64,000 nucleotides of DNA, from positions 171,673-235,672 of the IMG/VR virus record IMGVR_UViG_3300020473_001965. One strand, written 5' to 3'. A model generated the notes under the pieces. That model ran no database searches and was not told the DNA's origin. It was given only the letters and a program-made list of their open reading frames with translations. The number at the start of each line of letters is the position of its first letter. Within the stretch, counting starts at the first letter, position 1. Below are positions 10,001 through 17,629 of this stretch, one piece after another. The stretch comes from a virus. Both the position numbers and the translations under genes were made by a program.

Positions 10001-10151
10001 CTCGAATATCTTCTCGAAGATCATCAACACCAGGATCAGCTGTACCGTCTCCCTGCTGATCGATTATATAATCGATCTTGTCAGTACCTTCTTTGGCACC
10101 ATAGGGGTGTGCCCTTAGAAAATCTTTTAATGTTGATCTTGACTCTGCCAC
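7002..10151 (-). CDS. Large baseplate/tail-tip structural protein with hydrophobic hairpin
   Basis: 1049 residues, GTG start with an AGGTGA site. The N-terminal 300 residues are polar and Gly/Asp-rich. A strongly hydrophobic stretch (LVIALVLAIGILVDLVAMII, roughly residues 310-340) could span a membrane. The central part (FYFHDIRTNEIVSFNAFLTS, then GYGRADPVMIYNNTQRAIGM and DEMWWKINKLTTLMYPQYSG) looks like a tube-initiator or baseplate fold in which a tube-like beta barrel is built around F-x-D-I-R-T and GYGR-D-P motifs. I have no precise family name. Location between the tape measure and the hub supports a tail-tip role. The hydrophobic segment might enter the host membrane on ejection, which is inference. 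Confidence 0.6.
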   Translation of the reverse strand: MAESRSTLKDFLRAHPYGAKEGTDKIDYIIDQQGDGTADPGVDDLREDIRDALGDYVAKETNESNRYFLKPGSEDFSIIADDGGRAHHTVGSGGSAVSYDKNIDAAGLRSYYDTISGGSAPDAKGGGTFDGNQIADVVDKSGKDEAKTGHEALKQARDKALISPVLTQFNRFHPDGKSPYNPSRSPMSSGDVDALKFVSKQDKLGEYDSNSGGVKLKEMKDIGHKLIVAATGHSPSTGDLAAILPSLQQLGATKVDPNDVLARNVEKPGFGGGNRETKGASVTKVYKGFRDKSWGVLNSPLEPFGATPKMGMTVLVIALVLAIGILVDLVAMIIGALILPLPSSNKLVSSYNNPNPGKIGKFFRGSGAALVKPSFFGVRPTNMDFVEATSLGTEIFFGEVDAFKGGSGGIFSFLPGGRNINDSPGYYSIVFRAVIRSTIEIGLAFGDIFKGGLFAALGAIADLFATIRNSKLIGYINMLAAMGDIYEDVLIEADASKIISKPGDASGVIDTKVSSIDAIELKAGIQEYRVGKSRYTIDGADQTLVWRQGAPPSTYLISADVLTMAKSVGGEIVSFGLEDPNYQNEFKDALGDDHRYKQQVLDSGDTRLSAELVKKVEDLCEGEYMPFYFHDIRTNEIVSFNAFLTSLSDSYTANYDSNQGYGRADPVMIYNNTQRAIGMTFWVVSTNPRDFDEMWWKINKLTTLMYPQYSGGTMVQNPDVNDDKPFTAPFSQVLAASPMIRLRLGDLIKSNYSKFALARLFGPGVNPDFAAEAASDIISAVELTEDVNSAINKSATPEYAEPPLLGAISAKFTSKERVKVMIQKDGKEKMRQVWVPSGMVFEISKIEPTLESLEMGLTSGDFGNISKYGIAHCKVTAPIPPARKTVVGAAGALAAAALKYGTFQQAMKVRDLDLSKVVIPYYILAKAGVFEVDPDSIEYAPAADPPDFGEFMSSETNPVVRAFESSMGRGLAGFITQMDFQWLDQITWETSEGSKAPKACQITISFSPIHDIGPGLDKYGMNRAPIYNAGNSVGKLARGPYEKSKPNGD

Positions 10152-10167
10152 TTAAGTTCACCTATTA

Positions 10168-10416
10168 CTAAGTATTCATCTTCTGAATATTCTCTTTAAA
10201 CTCCTGACGCTCTTCGTCAGATAGCTCATTTAATCCTTGATAGAATTTTGCGATGTTTGGCATGAATATACTGGTTATCTCTTCAACAAAACCTTCTACG
10301 TGTGCCTTCTGTTCTTCATCGAGCTGATCGTAGTACTTCTTGAATCGATCGTCTTCTTGAAGCTTCTTTTTAAAGTCTACATCTAAAAGGTCGGATGGGT
10401 TTACTCTTGATGACAT
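10168..10416 (-). CDS. Small charged helical protein next to tape measure
   Basis: 82 residues, ATG start with an AGGAGA site. It is rich in Glu, Lys, Asp and Phe and is probably all helical (for example DDRFKKYYDQLDEEQKAHVE and LSDEERQEFKENIQKM). No known family. It lies 10 bases downstream of the tape measure gene and 16 bases upstream of the next baseplate gene, so it may be a minor tail or assembly protein. Confidence 0.6.
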   Translation of the reverse strand: MSSRVNPSDLLDVDFKKKLQEDDRFKKYYDQLDEEQKAHVEGFVEEITSIFMPNIAKFYQGLNELSDEERQEFKENIQKMNT

Positions 10417-10426
10417 TTCTTATCTC

Positions 10427-13400
10427 CTATTTGGGTGGTGGTGTCTTCTTAAATGGTAAGTGTACTTTGAAGTTTTCTGTTTGTAACATTGCCTTGGCCA
10501 GATTCTCTGCGTCAAGATGAATATCAAGCGCGAAGTTAATCGATATCGGCTTGTCTTTGATCTTAGTAAATTCTTCTACGATTGATAAATGATCTTCAAT
10601 ATCATCGATTGTGGCTTTCAATTCAATGTTAGGAATGCCTTCAACCAGCGTGTTGATTGTAGCAAGCTCCATTGCCAGTGCTTCGATGTGCCCCTGGAGC
10701 GTAACGGCAGCTTCGATTCTCTCATCCCAGAGTTCTGGAATATAACCATAAAGGAATTCATGCTGGAATAAATCAGCTAGGTCGTTACCATCTGTAATGG
10801 CGTCTTGCATGTAACTGTACATCTCAGCAAAAGTTCCCGCGTATGCACCCATATTGTATCCCGAAGCATTGGCATTATACAACATACTCCCGATAGATTC
10901 AAATGCATTGGCCATGACTACACCCGCTTCATTAAAGTTGTCTGTCATTGATGGACCCAGCTTCATTATCTTCTTTGATGACTCGTTCAAGTTGGACATC
11001 GAGTCCAACGTACTGTTAACCAACCCTACTTGTTTCTGGATAGCTTCTTGCTGCTCGGCGAAGGCGGACATGCCCCGGCCCATCATTTCGAGCATTGTTC
11101 CTCCGGTTGCCCGGTCTAGCGCCGTTTTGCCGTCTTCGGTTTTGGCGCGGGCTGTGTCTCGAACTCGTTGCTGACCATGCATGCCGGCGAGGTGCTGCAA
11201 CTTGTTCTCCATCATCTCATCTGCGGAGATGTCCAACATCCCCAGGGCAACCAGTTGGTCATTTCCTGCGCCCCCGAAGCCGGCTTCACTCATTTCTCGC
11301 TGCATCTTCTTCCCGGCCAAGCCCATTTCAATCATCTCTACTTGGAACTTGTCATTCATCTTCTTGATGCGTCGAAACATGCCGTCGGGCCCGAGCATAA
11401 CAGATTCAAAATCAGAGATTGCGTTTTCCATCGCAGACTGAGCAGCTGCTCGATCGAACTCAATATCTGATGCATCGTGCATTGTCTTGACGATGTCTTG
11501 AACACCTCCGACGACTGTCTGGATCATCTGAAATGCTGTCTGAATGCCTTTACCAGTTGCTGATAATTCTCCAGTATTGGGATCTATTCCGAATTTTCCT
11601 GCAATTGCCGGACCTATTGCCTCCATTGCGTCGAGCGCAGTGTTAATACCTGAGTCTAGGCCTTCAATCAGCCAGCTACCATTCTGCTTCATTACTTTGG
11701 ATTCAGATCCGAACTTCCAAAATTTCTTCAGGGAATCGCCCATTCCGGACGAAACCCTGCCCCACCCTTTCTTTAGACTGTTTAGCGCTCGTGACTTCTT
11801 GAATGGCGCGCCGAAACCGTCGAGTAGCCAACTGCCTGCTTTTTTAAGTCCTCCTAGAATCTTCCTTCCTGCGCCTGATTTAGTGAACTTCTTTAAAAAG
11901 CCTAGAGACTTTGAGAACATTCCGGTAAACTTTTTACTCTTACCTTCTTTTTCAACACCCATGTTGATACCTTGCATCATCGGGCGACCAATCCACTTTG
12001 CAAGGTTTTTGGCAGGGGATCCTAACCCGATCCAGCCTCCTACTTTCTTTAATCCTCTTTTGACACTTTTCTTTGCAGAGCGGCCGATGTCTTTTGCTTT
12101 TTTAACTCCAGAATCGATGCCATCCATGATGCCCTTTCCTACTTCTTTTGCTTTGGCTTTGGCTTTATCTTTGAGGTCCCCCAAGCCTTTCATGAGATTA
12201 CTGCCAAGGTTTTTTGCCATGCTCCAACCCTTCTTCACCCACTTGGCTGCTTTCTTAAACGGCCAAAGGAGAATGTTGACGATTGCATCTTTAGCCGCTG
12301 CAAAACCGTCGATCATCTCTTGCATTATTGGTGGGAGCGATCCGGGCAATAGCCAAGACCATACGCTCTTAATTATTTCCCAGGCTTTCTTGAACGGCCA
12401 AGTTATGATGTCGACGAAGGCTTGTCCGACTGAGGCGAACCATTCAATAGTGCTGTTCCAGGCGTCTCTAATCCAGTTTCCAAGATCTTGGAAGGCGCCC
12501 CAGATTACTTCTACAAATAGCCAGTGGAAGGCGTCTCCGAGACCTGCCCAAGAATCTATGAGCCCTTGTTCAAAATTAAAAAAACCAAATGTTAGGAAGT
12601 CACCAAAAGCTGCACCCCACTCTAAGAAGGCTCGAATACCCGAACCTATAGTGTCAAATACCTTTGATATAACACTGCCCGTACCAGTCCAAATGTCTTT
12701 AACCCTCGAGAGGTGCTCACCCATCTTTTTAAGCCCTTGCCAGAAGAAAACTACGGGTGTTACTAGCTTTCCAAACAACTTGCCGACACCTTTCAGCAGG
12801 CCTGCAAACTTTGATGTCTTTGGAAAAACATTTCCAAAGAAAGTACTGAATTTACTTCCTACGTCTTTAATCCATTTTCCGGCTGACTGAAACCACTGAC
12901 CTACTGTATAAAGAGGTTTAAACATCTTATCAGCAATCTTTCCAGGGCCGGTCAGCCAACTGAGGAATCCGTTCCACGCTGCTTGAAAAGGTTTGAAAAT
13001 AAAGCTGGCACCCTTCATTGCGTTCCAGATTGTACTGAAGAACCCTCCAATAAACGCTCCCGCACCAATAATACCCAGACCTGCAACTTTAAGAAGAACA
13101 GCAGGGCTGAAAAGTGCCATTAAAGCTAAAACGATATAGGCCGCTTCTTTAGGATTAGATTTTGCCCATTCATAAATTCCCTTGCAGATCTCGGCCAGAA
13201 TCAGTTCGATGTAGGGCCAGAGAGCTTTGAAGAATCGACCCCATGCGCTGAAGAGTTTCGCAAAACCCGATTCCATCTGGCCCACGTTTCCTTCCCCGGT
13301 TAGGGAGGCTTCGAACATTGGGAAGAATTCCTCTAGAGCCTTTGCAGCAGCAGTTACTAGTTCAGCTGCCATTCCGGCGAGGTAGTCCAGGGCTTTCATA

Positions 13401-15058
13401 ATGGCATCTTTGAATCCCATCCCAAATACTGATTGGAATGTCTTGTCAAAGTCTTGAAATGCTTCGGTAAATTTACCCTGCATCAACAAGTCAAAGAATC
13501 CGCCGGGTCGTGCAAGCTGGTCCATCAGTGGAAGTAGCTTGCTGATGTTGTCAATAATCTTGTCGAAAAACCCTATGTCAACGAGGCGTTGGAAAACCTC
13601 ACCTAGCTTCCAACCGAGTTCGTACATTTTCTCATTAAGTTCTTGAAACGACTGAAGATCGCCTTTTGACTTCATAAAGTCACTAAAGCCTTTCGTGATG
13701 TTCTCAAATATTCCACCTGTAGACAGAATTTCAATCATCTTTGAGAATTCATTAGTGAGATTCTTTACTGCGGCTGTCATCTTGTCCGCATCTGACATCT
13801 GGTCTTTTGAAGCTTTCTTCAAGTCTTTGACTGATTTACCCCTGTTCTTTTGTGAGAACATCAGCTGGGCTTCCTGCTCTGATAGGCCTGTCTGAGAAGC
13901 GAGGAGTCGTAACTGCGCTGCATTCATCTTTTCAGATGATTTCCCGGCGGCGAACATTCTCTTTCGCAACATCTCCAGATTCTTAATAGGATCCTTGGCA
14001 GCATTTTTCATCATCTTCATTGGATTTAGAGCCATGCCGAATGCTTGACCTAAAGCAGCTGCTGACTTGGCAGCATTATCGAAGTTCATAAACTTGTTTG
14101 TGATTTTAGCCAGGGACTTAAATGAAGTTCCAAGAGATCTTAAGCGACCTGCAGTTACGGCTGCAGTCTTAATTGTGATGTTACCAAAGTTGGCGACATC
14201 AGCCATTATCCCACCGATATCTTTCGAGATGACCTTTTGAGCAACCCCTGTTGCTTCCATCATTGCGTAGGATTGTTGAACTAATTCATCAGAGAAAGAA
14301 TTCAGGTCTCTTCCAGTAGCTAAGGCTCGTGTTCCCAAAGCTTGCATTTCGGTTGCACCAAGACCCAGCACCTTGCTTAGAATGAGCGTATTTTCAATGT
14401 TTGGCATTAGGCCATTGGCATCTAAAGCGTTAAATGTGTCGCCTAGATCTTCAGCAGCTTTACCCACTGCGGCATATTCCTCGCCTGACATGAACTTGAA
14501 CATGTTGCCAAACTTTTTCTCAACTGCGCCGGCGCCCTTGGCCATCTGGCGGAGACCCTTTGCTTGAGAACCGAACTGAGTTGCCAAATCTTGAGACTTT
14601 TGGGCAATCTCGGCACGCTTTTGGGCTATTTCATTAGCCATCTTCATCAACGCATTGACGACTTTTAGAGGTGCAATTATAAGGTTGAAGTTAAGCTTTA
14701 AGAAAGACTTGCCTAAAGATAGGAAGCCACCTCGCATCGCGTTGGCTGCTTTTGTCGCAAGCTCAATCGCGCTAGCCATACCCTTTAATGCTGCTGCGGC
14801 TACACCGGCTGCTCTACCAAACTTCTTTGTATCTTTAGCTGCTACACGCAAGGCCTTGCTAAGGGCACCTGTCATAGAGTTTGTTTTAGCAAGCTCTTTA
14901 CCAAATGTTGATCCAAAATCTCCGCCGGCGTCGGAAAGCCGGTTAATCTCTTGTGAACCTTTTCTCCATGCAGACGTAAGCTGTTGAGAGAGCTTTATCT
15001 GCTCACCCATAGCATCATTTATGTCATTTAAATCATCAACATTGATATCAGATGCCAT
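10427..15058 (-). CDS. Tail tape measure protein
   Basis: 1543 residues. It has long helical, Ala/Lys/Gly/Trp-rich sequence, a hydrophobic patch (LALMALFSPAVLLKVAGLGI) in the middle, and repeated Trp/Lys amphipathic segments (for example WPFKKAWEIIKSVWSWL and WPFKKAAKWVKKGW). These are typical of tape measure proteins, which set tail length and occupy the tube lumen. At about 1.5 angstroms per residue the length predicts a tail near 230 nm, roughly twice that of T4. It follows the tube protein and the gp26-type/chaperone pair, the usual place for a tape measure. The 74-base gap before it contains CTGTATATTTATTTTACAG, an imperfect inverted repeat. The antisense strand has long open frames that are only shadows of this biased composition. 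Confidence 0.85.
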   Translation of the reverse strand: MASDINVDDLNDINDAMGEQIKLSQQLTSAWRKGSQEINRLSDAGGDFGSTFGKELAKTNSMTGALSKALRVAAKDTKKFGRAAGVAAAALKGMASAIELATKAANAMRGGFLSLGKSFLKLNFNLIIAPLKVVNALMKMANEIAQKRAEIAQKSQDLATQFGSQAKGLRQMAKGAGAVEKKFGNMFKFMSGEEYAAVGKAAEDLGDTFNALDANGLMPNIENTLILSKVLGLGATEMQALGTRALATGRDLNSFSDELVQQSYAMMEATGVAQKVISKDIGGIMADVANFGNITIKTAAVTAGRLRSLGTSFKSLAKITNKFMNFDNAAKSAAALGQAFGMALNPMKMMKNAAKDPIKNLEMLRKRMFAAGKSSEKMNAAQLRLLASQTGLSEQEAQLMFSQKNRGKSVKDLKKASKDQMSDADKMTAAVKNLTNEFSKMIEILSTGGIFENITKGFSDFMKSKGDLQSFQELNEKMYELGWKLGEVFQRLVDIGFFDKIIDNISKLLPLMDQLARPGGFFDLLMQGKFTEAFQDFDKTFQSVFGMGFKDAIMKALDYLAGMAAELVTAAAKALEEFFPMFEASLTGEGNVGQMESGFAKLFSAWGRFFKALWPYIELILAEICKGIYEWAKSNPKEAAYIVLALMALFSPAVLLKVAGLGIIGAGAFIGGFFSTIWNAMKGASFIFKPFQAAWNGFLSWLTGPGKIADKMFKPLYTVGQWFQSAGKWIKDVGSKFSTFFGNVFPKTSKFAGLLKGVGKLFGKLVTPVVFFWQGLKKMGEHLSRVKDIWTGTGSVISKVFDTIGSGIRAFLEWGAAFGDFLTFGFFNFEQGLIDSWAGLGDAFHWLFVEVIWGAFQDLGNWIRDAWNSTIEWFASVGQAFVDIITWPFKKAWEIIKSVWSWLLPGSLPPIMQEMIDGFAAAKDAIVNILLWPFKKAAKWVKKGWSMAKNLGSNLMKGLGDLKDKAKAKAKEVGKGIMDGIDSGVKKAKDIGRSAKKSVKRGLKKVGGWIGLGSPAKNLAKWIGRPMMQGINMGVEKEGKSKKFTGMFSKSLGFLKKFTKSGAGRKILGGLKKAGSWLLDGFGAPFKKSRALNSLKKGWGRVSSGMGDSLKKFWKFGSESKVMKQNGSWLIEGLDSGINTALDAMEAIGPAIAGKFGIDPNTGELSATGKGIQTAFQMIQTVVGGVQDIVKTMHDASDIEFDRAAAQSAMENAISDFESVMLGPDGMFRRIKKMNDKFQVEMIEMGLAGKKMQREMSEAGFGGAGNDQLVALGMLDISADEMMENKLQHLAGMHGQQRVRDTARAKTEDGKTALDRATGGTMLEMMGRGMSAFAEQQEAIQKQVGLVNSTLDSMSNLNESSKKIMKLGPSMTDNFNEAGVVMANAFESIGSMLYNANASGYNMGAYAGTFAEMYSYMQDAITDGNDLADLFQHEFLYGYIPELWDERIEAAVTLQGHIEALAMELATINTLVEGIPNIELKATIDDIEDHLSIVEEFTKIKDKPISINFALDIHLDAENLAKAMLQTENFKVHLPFKKTPPPK

Positions 15059-15132
15059 TAGACAAACCGCCTTACGCTACAGTACCTGTAAAATAAATAT
15101 ACAGTTCTTAAAAATCTAGGTATATAAGGCGC

Positions 15133-15378
15133 CTACAAAGGCCAGTCAATGCCTACTTTTTTCAATTCTAAGACAGCTACTTTTTTCTCATTAACAAGGT
15201 CTTTTACCTCAGACAATGTTGTCTCTTCTGAGTCTAATGCTTCTAGAAGAGCAAGTGAAGCATCGTAGGCACGCCCCAATGTCTCTGTCCTTTTACCTTC
15301 TCGCTTAAGACCTGCATATTCCTTGCGCTCAAGAAGAGAAGAAGCAGCCCCTATAATAATTTTATCATGAGTTTTCAT
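15133..15378 (-). CDS. Small hypothetical protein between chaperone and tape measure
   Basis: 81 residues from the ATG at 15378 (MKTHDK), which has a GAGG site at good spacing; a TTG four codons upstream would overlap that site and is less likely. Helical, Ala/Leu/Glu/Lys-rich, with segments ASSLLERKEYAGLKREGKRT and SLALLEALDSEETTLSEVKD. No known family. Its place immediately before the tape measure suggests a tail assembly role. Confidence 0.6.
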   Translation of the reverse strand: MKTHDKIIIGAASSLLERKEYAGLKREGKRTETLGRAYDASLALLEALDSEETTLSEVKDLVNEKKVAVLELKKVGIDWPL

Positions 15379-15406
15379 TTGGTACCTCAAGATTAATTAT
15401 CTTCTA

Positions 15407-15622
15407 TCACGTGCTTCTTCTTAATCTTGCGGGAACTTGGGCCCTGTTTTTACCAGAGAGCATCCTTGATTGTGCGTCTTGCTGGTGTGCTGCATGTGGG
15501 TTAGGCTGTTGTTTTTCGTTAGCCTTTTCAATTTCTTTACCTGTTCTTTCTATAAACCAGTGTCGATACTTGACTGGTATGTTATAGGTCTCACTATAAG
15601 TGAAACCCATGTAATACATCAA
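15407..15622 (-). CDS. Frameshifted extension of gp26-type protein (tail assembly chaperone-like)
   Basis: 71 codons if read from the TTG at 15622, but the same frame stays open upstream to a TAA at 15680-15682, and the open part begins exactly at a run of seven T (15677-15671). The upstream codons encode GLTPNDREALLEQHFL, which runs on smoothly into LMYYMGFTYSETYNIP and YRHWFIERTGKEIEKA, so the likely domain begins before any start codon. No ribosome site precedes the TTG/ATG. The natural reading is a +1 (or -2) shift from the gp26-type gene, giving a fusion of about 370 residues. The later part (ANEKQQPNPHAAHQQDAQ) is a polar tail. Confidence 0.75.
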   Translation of the reverse strand: MMYYMGFTYSETYNIPVKYRHWFIERTGKEIEKANEKQQPNPHAAHQQDAQSRMLSGKNRAQVPARLRRST

Positions 15623-15653
15623 TAGAAAGTGTTGCTCAAGAAGTGCTTCTCTA

Positions 15654-16520
15654 TCATTCGGCGTCAGGCCAAAAAAAGTTTACCCCGAGAGGTACCCCCA
15701 GTTCAGACCCCTCTCCACATGCAGGACACTCAAACCAGGAGGTCATGTCTATTCCTGGCTCTATATCGTCCATGTACTTTCTAAGTGCACGTGAGTCCCT
15801 TGCGGGCATATTTCTAATAAAGTTATTAATCTTTGATCGATCAGTAACTCCAGCGACTTCGACAAGAGTATGTTCAAGCCGTTGAGTAATATTGCTCTCT
15901 GAGATCTGTCCCATCTTCTTTCTTCTGGCATCGATCCTTGTAATTTCTTCTTCATCGGCGCCTGTCAAGAATCTGAACTTTACCTTCTTCTTAGTATAAG
16001 GTAGTTCGAAAGTAAAGAGGTTTTCACCTATGTCGTCTGGTGCTGCTCCTAGCCGGTTAATTGGCATTTCGGCTAAGTCAAACTCATATTTAGAGGATGT
16101 TCCACATTCAGGGCATGTTACCTCTGTTTTATACTCAGCACCGTATCCTGTAACTCTTAGAGCTATCATCAAAGCGTTTCGGTCACCAGAGATTAGGTCG
16201 GCTGCTCTAATGTTTTTGTCAACTAAGCAAGACTCAATTAGGTGTGTGATTACTGTCCCCTTTTTAATAAGAGCACGTGATGTCAGAATATCTTCTTCTC
16301 GAGCTGTCATAGGACGGATATCTACAGTTTCTTGGCCATGAAGAGGGTGATCTTCTGGATAGACTTGTCCTAAAGACGGCAACGGAACAGATTCATAAGG
16401 GATCTCTAGCCCAAAATCATCTTTCATTACATTGCTTATTGGAGCTCCTGGCATTGCCATTTTAGGTGCTTCTTCTTCAGAAAAAACCTTATTTCTAGTC
16501 TGTTTCTTTTTGTTGCTCAA
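15654..16520 (-). CDS. 26: gp26-type baseplate/tail assembly protein with two CxxC zinc knuckles
   Basis: 288 residues, TTG start with an AGGAG site eight bases away. The sequence fits the T4 gp26 baseplate family: IPYESVPLPSLGQVYPEDHP, TAREEDILTSRALIKKGTVI, then TCPECGTSSKYEFDL, FRFLTGADEEEITRI and the C-terminal FECPACGEGSELGVPLGV. The two CPxCG knuckles probably bind one zinc. In T4, gp26 takes part in baseplate hub assembly. Here the gene is just upstream of the tape measure with a second frame overlapping its 3' end, the arrangement of the G/GT tail assembly chaperones of lambda-like phages. It may therefore act as a short form plus a longer frameshifted form. Confidence 0.8.
   Translation of the reverse strand: MSNKKKQTRNKVFSEEEAPKMAMPGAPISNVMKDDFGLEIPYESVPLPSLGQVYPEDHPLHGQETVDIRPMTAREEDILTSRALIKKGTVITHLIESCLVDKNIRAADLISGDRNALMIALRVTGYGAEYKTEVTCPECGTSSKYEFDLAEMPINRLGAAPDDIGENLFTFELPYTKKKVKFRFLTGADEEEITRIDARRKKMGQISESNITQRLEHTLVEVAGVTDRSKINNFIRNMPARDSRALRKYMDDIEPGIDMTSWFECPACGEGSELGVPLGVNFFWPDAE
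15671..15677 (-). promoter_or_regulatory. Candidate programmed frameshift site (T7 run)
   Basis: On the coding strand the run reads AAC TTT TTT TGG in the gp26-type frame. Slipping +1 or -2 on the T run gives GGC CTG ACG, which enters the frame of the downstream extension; a -1 slip would meet TGA three codons on. The gp26-type stop lies only 15-17 bases after the run, and a TAA in the new frame sits just before it. So the open frame starts at the slippery site itself. I did not identify a clear stimulatory hairpin. Confidence 0.6.
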
Positions 16521-16582
16521 TTTAAACTCTCCTAATTGACCTTATCAATTATTCACAAATACCCAATTTTAGTAAAACTTAT

Positions 16583-16987
16583 TTACACATAATTGTCAAG
16601 AAAATCATCATCAAGACCATCGTCTAAGTCATCTTCAAATTCATCTTCAATGTCTGCAAGCTCATAGATCTGATCTATGTCTTGAATATCTACAAATGTA
16701 TCGAAGTGATCTTCTGCTGTTGATAAAATATCTTCTTTGCCGAAGTAAAAATCCAATTTATCTTCGGGCACTTCAATTGTATCTTCACCCTTACCGTGGG
16801 TTACATCTAGGATGTATACGTTTACTCCCTGTTGCTTTTTAACAGACAGTACATTGAATGGTATGTCTATGTCGACACCTAATGATTCTGCACAATCCTG
16901 GTCACTTATGCACGCGATGCGACGAGAAGGCTGCACGTCTTTGAGCTTTTCACCATACTTTTGAAAAAGTAACTTTGATGTATCCAT
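16583..16987 (-). CDS. Acidic-tailed hypothetical protein downstream of tail tube
   Basis: 134 residues. The first 80 residues look like a small mixed fold (RRIACISDQDCAESLGVDID, then NVYILDVTHGKGEDTIEVPE), followed by a highly acidic tail (EDEFEDDLDDGLDDDFLDNY). No family recognised. There is no clear Shine-Dalgarno before the ATG; the leader between the tube terminator and the start is AT-rich. Being the first gene after the tube terminator and before the gp26-type gene, it probably belongs to tail assembly. Confidence 0.55.
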   Translation of the reverse strand: MDTSKLLFQKYGEKLKDVQPSRRIACISDQDCAESLGVDIDIPFNVLSVKKQQGVNVYILDVTHGKGEDTIEVPEDKLDFYFGKEDILSTAEDHFDTFVDIQDIDQIYELADIEDEFEDDLDDGLDDDFLDNYV

Positions 16988-17025
16988 GGTAAAATTTATT
17001 TTATTTTTCTAAACATGTAAAAATT

Positions 17026-17057
17026 AAAAAACTCTCGTAGTAATCTACGAGAGTTTT
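17026..17057 (-). terminator. Intrinsic terminator after tail tube gene
   Basis: An inverted repeat with arms ACTCTCGTAG and CTACGAGAGT and a four-base loop (17031-17054), followed on the minus strand by a T run (complement of 17026-17030). It lies about 30 bases after the tube stop codon. A shorter T run on the other side means it could also stop plus-strand transcription. Confidence 0.85.
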
Positions 17058-17082
17058 AAAGCAAAGCTTAATGACTAAATTA

Positions 17083-17571
17083 TCAGTACTGCAGTACGCA
17101 GTTGTCAAATCTTAGTGTCATTGCGATTTCAACTAAGTCTGATCCGTCGTAAGACAAGTCGTTGAAGTTAGCTTCTGTGAGAAATGCTCCCTTAATATCC
17201 CACAGTTCAACAACAGTACCTACTGGATCTAGAAGCTTGAGTTGACAATCACGCTTGTAGAAGTCAGCATAACCTGCGCGACCTGATACAGACTCGAAGT
17301 GTGTTCTTACCCACTCCATTACCTGTTGGGCACCAGAAGGTGCGATCGGATCGTGCAAGGTTACAGACATTGTGCCGAACGTTGTTTTGCCGGCGACGTA
17401 TCTGTGGTGGTTAATCCATGGAATTGCAACTTCCTCTGTGGTGTACGTTGGACGTGCAGCGGTTTTCATTAAGAATGCATCAATGCCCTCAATAGCGAAT
17501 ACCCATCGAAATTTTCTTTTGGGCTCGAACTTATTTGGGAGCATGTCAGTTACGGAAAGAGTATCAGCCAT
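17083..17571 (-). CDS. 19: Tail tube protein, T4 gp19-like
   Basis: 162 residues, the usual length of gp19. Features of the family are the FRWVFAIEGIDAFLMKTAAR strand and helix, VAIPWINHHRYVAGKTTFG (the H/R-x-Y-x-G-K region before the tube loop), the MSVTLHDPIAP strand, VMEWVRTHFESVSGRAGYAD, and the final LVEIAMTLRFDNCVLQY. The protein stacks as hexameric rings to form the inner tube. ATG start with an AGGAGA site. It follows the second sheath gene by 58 bases and ends at a strong terminator, which fits a need for high, separate expression. Confidence 0.92.
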   Translation of the reverse strand: MADTLSVTDMLPNKFEPKRKFRWVFAIEGIDAFLMKTAARPTYTTEEVAIPWINHHRYVAGKTTFGTMSVTLHDPIAPSGAQQVMEWVRTHFESVSGRAGYADFYKRDCQLKLLDPVGTVVELWDIKGAFLTEANFNDLSYDGSDLVEIAMTLRFDNCVLQY

Positions 17572-17629
17572 TTTGGGTTTCTCCTGATGATATTATGCTA
17601 ATAATTATTACACTCATTTATTTTCTATC

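Noticed and set aside
11544-12890. 448-codon open frame on the plus strand
   Set aside because: It is the antisense of the tape measure gene, Pro/Ser/Phe-rich from the Lys/Gly/Trp codons of the real gene, with no ribosome site and no sensible domain.
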